From Actinomycetota bacterium (lineage in GTDB: Bacteria > Actinomycetota > Thermoleophilia > Gaiellales > Gaiellaceae), in the NCBI GenBank assembly GCA_003162235.1, contig PMMN01000075.1:46663-63500 (forward strand): a DNA stretch of 16,838 bases. Reading direction: 5' to 3'. Made by a program: the position numbers and the translations under genes. Below are positions 13,298-16,838 of this stretch, piece by piece. Within the stretch, counting starts at the first letter, position 1, and each line of letters opens with the position of its first letter. The notes beneath the pieces are model-generated. The model saw only the letters and a list, made by a program, of their open reading frames with translations. It searched no databases and was not told where the DNA came from.

Positions 13298-14031
13298 CTC
13301 TCGCCGCCCTCGCGTTCGGCGGCCTCTTCCTCGGCTCCCTCCGCCGCCGGGATGGAATGGGAGATCGTCTGCTCGCCTGGTTTTTCCGGGCTGGCGGTGC
13401 CGCTCACCACGGCTCCGCAGTTGGCGCAGAAGCTGGCCCCTTCGGCGAGCGGCTGCAGGCAGCCGGCGCACAGTTCTCCGGTGCTGCCGAGATCGGTCGG
13501 GCGACCACAGCTCGCGCAGAAGCGAGCGCCGAAGAAAAGGGGCGCGCCGCAGGCGCAGTGCGGGCCGGAGGCGCTACGGCGCGAGTTTCCGCGCGCGAGG
13601 ATTGTCTCGAGCTCCTGGATGCGATTCTCGACGCCCATGGTCTGGGCGCAATGCTCGACGATCAGATCCTCGTGGAACTGGTCACGCCGGTACATCTCGA
13701 GCAGGAGCCCGCCGAGGTCGCGTATTCGTCGCTCGCGCTCGCGCACGAGTGCCCTGCGCTCGCGGCGTACGAGCGAGAGATTGGCGGCGGGAGGACGTGT
13801 CGCCCGAGCGCTCGCTCTCCGTTTCTTTCGGCTCTTCGGCTTCTCGCTCTCGGCTACCTGCGCGGGAAGCTCTTCCGCTCCGACCTCGGACGGCGGAAAC
13901 TCCGGCGACGGCTCGGTCTCCTCGGCTGGCCCGTCGTCTGGAGATTGCAGACCTTGCTCCGGGTCTTCGCCTGCGGACGAGCCCGCGTCTTCGGGGCGAC
14001 GCATGCGTGTGAACAGCTTTCGGCGCTCCAT
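13294..14031 (-). CDS. Double zinc-ribbon protein with acidic N terminus and basic helical middle
   Basis: A 245-residue protein without signal peptide or membrane segment. Residues about 13-64 are acidic and Pro/Ser-rich, probably disordered. Residues 66-105 are strongly basic and likely coiled (KSRKKRRASAR, then RRERRALVRERERR). Residues 105-148 look like a helical hairpin. Two zinc ribbons follow: Cys159/Cys161 with Cys172/Cys175, and Cys188/Cys191 with Cys202/Cys205 (double-zinc-ribbon type; the first knuckle is CAC instead of CxxC). The tail is acidic. The function is unknown; adaptor or nucleic-acid-binding roles are possible. A GGAG lies ten bases before the ATG at 14031. Its stop overlaps the start of the SPOR-domain membrane protein, itself with a cytosolic zinc ribbon, so the pair probably works together at the inner face of the membrane. 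Confidence 0.8.
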   Translation of the reverse strand: MERRKLFTRMRRPEDAGSSAGEDPEQGLQSPDDGPAEETEPSPEFPPSEVGAEELPAQVAESEKPKSRKKRRASARATRPPAANLSLVRRERRALVRERERRIRDLGGLLLEMYRRDQFHEDLIVEHCAQTMGVENRIQELETILARGNSRRSASGPHCACGAPLFFGARFCASCGRPTDLGSTGELCAGCLQPLAEGASFCANCGAVVSGTASPEKPGEQTISHSIPAAEGAEEEAAEREGGER

Positions 14032-14172
14032 TTAGCGGTTACTCCGGCGAGCAAAGTGCCGGGCGATAGACGTATTTGCCGCAACGACCACTAGCGGCGC
14101 GAGTGTAGCGCAGCTTCGAATGCTGTCGCAGACGCCCCGGTTCGGGATGTCCGTCTTTGCGCGCTGAATAAA

Positions 14173-14200
14173 GAAAGCCCCGGCGGTCGCCGGGGCTTTC
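14173..14200 (-). terminator. Intrinsic terminator of the aldolase gene
   Basis: A perfect 12-base-pair stem (GAAAGCCCCGGC with GCCGGGGCTTTC) closes a four-base loop about 25 bases after the aldolase stop. On the minus strand it continues into TTTATTC, giving the T-rich tail of a classical factor-independent terminator. Confidence 0.88.
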
Positions 14201-14224
14201 GCACTAAGCGAGTCTGCGGATTCG

Positions 14225-15256
14225 TTACTTGCGCAAAGTCGTCCCCGTCGAGCGCAGGTCCTCGCAGGCCTCGACGACGCGGGTTGCCATCGAGGTCTCG
14301 GCCGCCTTCATGTACGAGCGCGGGTCGTAGACCTTTTTGACGCCGACCTCGCCGTCCACCTTGAGGACGCCGTCGTAGTTCTTGAACATGTGATCGGCGA
14401 TCGCACGCGTGAGTGCGTACTGCGTGTCGGTATCGACGTTCATCTTGACGACGCCATAGTCGAGCGTCTCGCGGATCTCCTCCAGCGCCGAGCCCGAGCC
14501 TCCGTGGAAGACGAGCAGGAAGCGACCGGCCTCGCCGTACTTCTTTTCGACCGCCGCCTGGCCGTCGCGCAGGATCGTCGGCTTGAGCACGACGTTGCCG
14601 GGCTTGTAGACGCCGTGTACGTTGCCGAAGGTGGCCGCGAACAGGTAGCGGCCCTTCTCGCCGGTGCCGAGCGCATCGGCGACGGCAAGCATGTCCTCGG
14701 GGGTCGTGTAGAGCTTCTCGCGTGCGACGCCCTCGTTCGAGACTCCGTCCTCCTCGCCGCCGACGACGCCGGCCTCGACCTCGAGGATGATGTCTAGCTC
14801 GGCGCATTCGGCCAGGAGCTCCTTGGCGACGCGCATGTTCTCGGCCAGCGGCAGCGGCGAGCCGTCGTACATGTGGCTCTGGAAGAGCGGTCCCTTCCCG
14901 GCGGCAACCCGTTCGCGCGAGGCGGCCAGCAGCGGCCTCAGGAAGGTATCGACCTTCTCGGGATGGCAGTGGTCGGTGTGCAGGGCGATGTTGACCGGGC
15001 AGCGCTCGCCGACGATGTGGGCGAACTCGGCCAGAGCGATCGCGCCCAGGACGCCGTCCTTGACGGTCGCGCCGGAGGCGAACTCTCCACCGCCGGTGGA
15101 CACCTGCACGATGCCGTCGGACTTGGCCTCGACGAATCCGCGCAAAGCGGCATTCAGGGACTCCGAAGAGGAGACGTTAATCGCGGGATAAGCGAACTTG
15201 CCGGCCCTGGCGGCGTCGAGCATCTGGGCATAGGTCTTGGGGTCAGCGATGGGCAT
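14225..15256 (-). CDS. fba: Class II fructose-1,6-bisphosphate aldolase
   Basis: Zinc-dependent aldolase of glycolysis and gluconeogenesis that splits fructose 1,6-bisphosphate into dihydroxyacetone phosphate and glyceraldehyde 3-phosphate. Key motifs: LHTDHCHPEK at 92-101, with catalytic Asp95 and zinc ligand His96; ILEVEAGVVGGEEDG at 157-171; NVHGVYKPG at 212-220, with zinc ligand His214; HGGSGS at 251-256, with zinc ligand His251; and NVDTDTQYA at 273-281 for phosphate binding. At 343 residues it is the long class IIA form, like the E. coli enzyme. The ATG follows AGAGG with five bases between, a good ribosome binding site. It is monocistronic, with a strong terminator after it. The product steps connect it metabolically with the 2-phosphoglycerate branch encoded earlier in the window. 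Confidence 0.95.
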   Translation of the reverse strand: MPIADPKTYAQMLDAARAGKFAYPAINVSSSESLNAALRGFVEAKSDGIVQVSTGGGEFASGATVKDGVLGAIALAEFAHIVGERCPVNIALHTDHCHPEKVDTFLRPLLAASRERVAAGKGPLFQSHMYDGSPLPLAENMRVAKELLAECAELDIILEVEAGVVGGEEDGVSNEGVAREKLYTTPEDMLAVADALGTGEKGRYLFAATFGNVHGVYKPGNVVLKPTILRDGQAAVEKKYGEAGRFLLVFHGGSGSALEEIRETLDYGVVKMNVDTDTQYALTRAIADHMFKNYDGVLKVDGEVGVKKVYDPRSYMKAAETSMATRVVEACEDLRSTGTTLRK

Positions 15257-15339
15257 TGCAACCTCTCAGTCGATTCTTTTCGGGCAAGGGTAGTAAAGCC
15301 ACTAAGGTTGATAGCGAAATCGCCCGCCGGCTGCGTCGG

Positions 15340-15367
15340 TTGAGCGACTAAAAGCAGTCGGTATAAA
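15340..15367 (+). promoter_or_regulatory. Promoter of structured element B
   Basis: TTGAGC (15340-15345) and TATAAA (15362-15367) are separated by 16 bases, close to the housekeeping consensus and the best -35/-10 pair noticed in the window. Transcription would start near 15373-15375, inside the left arm of the closing stem of element B. It is divergent from the aldolase gene, and no reading frame of credible length begins just downstream on this strand, which fits an RNA gene. Confidence 0.6.
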
Positions 15368-15529
15368 GAGCCTATCCCGTTAGGAATGCGCGGCCGAGGT
15401 GGTCGAGGCGTGGATGCTAGGGGTTGGACGGGCTGCGAAGGCGCACTGGTAGTGCATCGAGCGGTCCAGGCAGCCGCTGGCGCCGCGAAACGGCTGCATC
15501 GGTTGTGCGGGCCTAGCGGGATAGGCTCT
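15367..15529 (+). ncRNA. Structured intergenic element, copy B (candidate non-coding RNA)
   Basis: A 163-base element closed by perfect 13-base arms (15367-15379 with 15517-15529). The stem continues inward through T-G and four more pairs to 15384/15512. Inside are P2 (15388-15395 with 15501-15508, three G-U pairs on this strand), P3 (15424-15429 with 15464-15469), the hairpin GCACT-ggt-AGTGC (15443-15455) and P5 (15470-15475 with 15492-15497). Copy A preserves P2, P3, P5 and the hairpin, with compensatory changes in P3 and P5. G-U pairs would become A-C mismatches on the other strand, so transcription on plus is favoured, in agreement with the promoter at 15340-15367. No T-rich terminator is seen; the element ends two bases from the stop codon of the convergent coiled-coil gene. 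I do not recognise it as 6S, SRP, tmRNA, RNase P or a known riboswitch. Confidence 0.58.
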
Positions 15530-15531
15530 AA

Positions 15532-15978
15532 TTACGCAGTCTCTCGCTCGACCTGATCGAGCTGATAGACCGTCGCCTCGCGCTCGCTCAGGCTCTGCTC
15601 GATCCGCGCCAGCCGCGTGTCCACGCCACACCAGCCCCCGGCGATCAGATCGACGAGCAGACCGAGATCCTCGACCCTGGCGAAGCGCTCGGCCTCGAGC
15701 GCCTGCTCGAGCTGGTCGAGGCGGCGGATGAGTTGGTTGGCCAGGCCGCGTAGCTCGGCGAGCTGGCGGGCGACCGGTACCGCTTCGGCCTGCAGGCCCT
15801 CGCGCACGGCCAGCCCGATCTGCTCGGGCAGCAGGCTCTCGAGCTCGGCGCCCATCTGTGCCAGAGCTTCCATCTGCGCCCGCGCGTGCTCGAAAGCCGC
15901 CTTCGTCTGAGCGGGATCGAGGAGGCTACGTGATGCCTGATCGAGGCGCTCGCGTGCTCGTGCCAGTGCGTCTTCCAT
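15532..15978 (-). CDS. Small coiled-coil protein, unknown function
   Basis: A 148-residue protein of almost entirely helical, heptad-like sequence rich in Leu, Ala, Glu, Gln and Arg (for example QLIRRLDQLEQALEAERFAR at about 82-101). It has no signal peptide, membrane segment or catalytic motif. A single Trp-Cys pair (GGWCG near 114-118) interrupts the helix before a last coiled segment. The function is unknown; oligomerisation or scaffold roles fit the composition. ATG at 15978 has no Shine-Dalgarno sequence, but a TAGCCT box lies eight bases upstream, suggesting a leaderless message. It is divergent from queA, with 27 bases between the start codons, and convergent with structured element B, which ends at its stop codon. 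Confidence 0.72.
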   Translation of the reverse strand: MEDALARARERLDQASRSLLDPAQTKAAFEHARAQMEALAQMGAELESLLPEQIGLAVREGLQAEAVPVARQLAELRGLANQLIRRLDQLEQALEAERFARVEDLGLLVDLIAGGWCGVDTRLARIEQSLSEREATVYQLDQVERETA

Positions 15979-15986
15979 GGAAATGA

Positions 15987-15992
15987 AGGCTA
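15987..15992 (-). promoter_or_regulatory. Possible -10 box (TAGCCT) for the coiled-coil gene
   Basis: TAGCCT on the minus strand ends eight bases before the ATG at 15978. It overlaps by two bases the divergent TAACGT box proposed for queA, so the two promoters could exclude each other. Confidence 0.3.
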
Positions 15993-15996
15993 ACGT
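15991..15996 (+). promoter_or_regulatory. Possible -10 box (TAACGT) for queA
   Basis: TAACGT matches TANNNT and ends nine bases before the ATG at 16006, implying a leader of zero to a few bases. The GGCGG just before the ATG is too close to act as a normal ribosome binding site. Confidence 0.3.
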
Positions 15997-16005
15997 TGGC
16001 GGCGG

Positions 16006-16838
16006 ATGCTCCTACGCGACCTGGACTACGAGCTCCCGTCCGAGTTGATTGCCCAGCGGCCACTCGATCGCCGCGACGAGTCGAAGCTGCTCGTGTTCGA
16101 GCGGGCGAGCGGAGAGATCCGCCGGCGCCGTTTCGGCGACCTCCCCGAGGAGTTGCACGGCGAGCTGGTCGTGGTCAACGACACCCGCGTCGTTCCTGCA
16201 CGGCTGCGGTTGCGGAAAGAGACTGGCGGGCAGGTCGAGGTGCTCCTGCTCGAGGCGCTCGGCGCCGGGGAGTGGGAGGCTCTTGCGCGTCCTTCCCGCA
16301 CGCTTCGCGCCGGGCAGCGGCTGGGCCCGGTCGAATTCCTGGAGGCGCTCGGAGAGGGGCGCTGGCGGATAGCGCTCGAGGGCGAGCCCGCGGGCGAGAC
16401 ACCGCTACCGCCTTATATCCACGAGAAGCTCGACGACCCGGAGCGCTACCAGACCGTCTTCGCGGAGCGCCTCGGCTCGGCGGCAGCGCCGACCGCAGGT
16501 CTCCACTTCACGCCCGAGCTGCTCGAGCGCCTCGACGTCGAGCGCGTCACCCTGCATGTCGGCCTCGACACCTTCCGCCCCGTGACGGTGGACGACCTCG
16601 ACCGGCATCACCTGCACGGCGAGCGCTACGAGGTGCGCCCGGGTAGCTGGGAGAGGATCAAGGCCGCCGAACGTGTGCTCTCGGTAGGGACGACGAGTGT
16701 GCGCGTGCTCGAGACTCTCGTTAGGGGCGCCCCGCTCAAGGGCCGGACGGAGCTGTTCGTGCAGCCGCCCTTCGAGTTCAAACGGGTCGACGCGCTCCTG
16801 ACCAACTTCCACCTGCCGCGCTCGACTCTACTCGCGCT
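16006..16838 (+). CDS. queA: S-adenosylmethionine:tRNA ribosyltransferase-isomerase, N-terminal part (runs off the right edge)
   Basis: Transfers and isomerises the ribosyl group of S-adenosylmethionine onto preQ1 in tRNA, giving epoxyqueuosine, the substrate of QueG. The translated frame starts MLLRDLDYELPSELIAQRPL, the typical N terminus. It contains DESKLLV, VNDTRVVPARL, PLPPYIHE, PTAGLHFTPELLE, LHVGLDTFRPV, HLHGERYEV, GTTSVRVLE and LLTNFHLPRSTLL, all in family order. About 277 residues are inside the window, of the roughly 340 usual, so the C-terminal end is missing. ATG at 16006 is preferred because homology begins at once and the coiled-coil gene diverges 27 bases away. Co-occurrence with queG supports a functional queuosine pathway at least from preQ1. 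Confidence 0.95.
   Translation, partial: MLLRDLDYELPSELIAQRPLDRRDESKLLVFERASGEIRRRRFGDLPEELHGELVVVNDTRVVPARLRLRKETGGQVEVLLLEALGAGEWEALARPSRTLRAGQRLGPVEFLEALGEGRWRIALEGEPAGETPLPPYIHEKLDDPERYQTVFAERLGSAAAPTAGLHFTPELLERLDVERVTLHVGLDTFRPVTVDDLDRHHLHGERYEVRPGSWERIKAAERVLSVGTTSVRVLETLVRGAPLKGRTELFVQPPFEFKRVDALLTNFHLPRSTLLA

Noticed and set aside
12647..14035. Long plus-strand frame over the zinc-ribbon operon
   Set aside because: It is Arg/Ser/Pro-rich and opposite two proteins with regular CxxC motifs and a clear membrane segment.
15390..15412. A tRNA-like D-arm resemblance (GGCCGAGGTGGTCGAGGCG) in element B
   Set aside because: No anticodon arm, T-arm or acceptor end follows, so this is not a tRNA or tmRNA by eye.
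15367..15529. Element B as a small transposon (MITE) because of its perfect terminal inverted repeats
   Set aside because: Copy A lacks matching long terminal repeats, no target-site duplication is evident, and the internal stems are conserved with compensatory changes. Genome-wide copy number would decide.

Overview
This window looks like chromosomal DNA from a high-GC Gram-positive bacterium, most likely an actinobacterium of the Thermoleophilia type. That placement is inferred from the GC-rich codon use, a single-chain PafB-PafC-like WYL regulator, many start codons that sit 6-9 bases after a TANNNT box without a Shine-Dalgarno sequence, and the mixture of housekeeping genes. No tRNA, rRNA, CRISPR array, insertion sequence or phage gene was seen. 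No gene-free stretch exceeds 300 bases. The longest gaps are 1266-1519, which holds a structured repeat, and 8639-8847, in which only a possible promoter is seen.

Layout from left to right. A phosphomannomutase/phosphoglucomutase (minus strand, cut by the window edge) is divergent from a 75-residue hypothetical protein. Next come structured element A and a secreted M23 peptidase, which overlaps hpt tail to tail. An unusual PD-(D/E)XK-like protein lies upstream of hpt. Positions 3734-7783 hold a tightly coupled four-gene operon: metallophosphoesterase, cyclic 2,3-diphosphoglycerate synthetase, 2-phosphoglycerate kinase and a divergent GlpX-family protein. A MIP18/DUF59 Fe-S assembly protein follows. 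Then come a small membrane protein, epoxyqueuosine reductase QueG, the PafBC-like fusion, a small protein with a C-terminal zinc-binding motif, a two-gene operon of zinc-ribbon proteins (one with a SPOR domain), a class II fructose-bisphosphate aldolase with a clear terminator, structured element B, a coiled-coil protein, and the 5' part of queA.

Two things stand out. First, the 3734-7783 operon carries the two-step pathway known from hyperthermophilic methanogens for making cyclic 2,3-diphosphoglycerate. It is bracketed by two phosphatase-fold proteins. The GlpX-like one appears to have lost most canonical metal ligands and carries an added CxC...CxxC cysteine set, so it may not be an ordinary fructose bisphosphatase. 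Second, elements A (1266-1435, minus) and B (15367-15529, plus) are two diverged copies of an intergenic sequence of about 165 bases. They align without gaps over about 107 bases at roughly three quarters identity, and base changes in predicted stems are compensatory. Copy B has a good promoter at its 5' edge. I read these as two members of a structured non-coding RNA family that I do not recognise.

Other links: queG and queA are consecutive late steps of queuosine synthesis, both in this window but not in one operon. Aldolase, the GlpX-like protein and the sugar-phosphate mutase are all in central carbon metabolism, next to the 2-phosphoglycerate branch.
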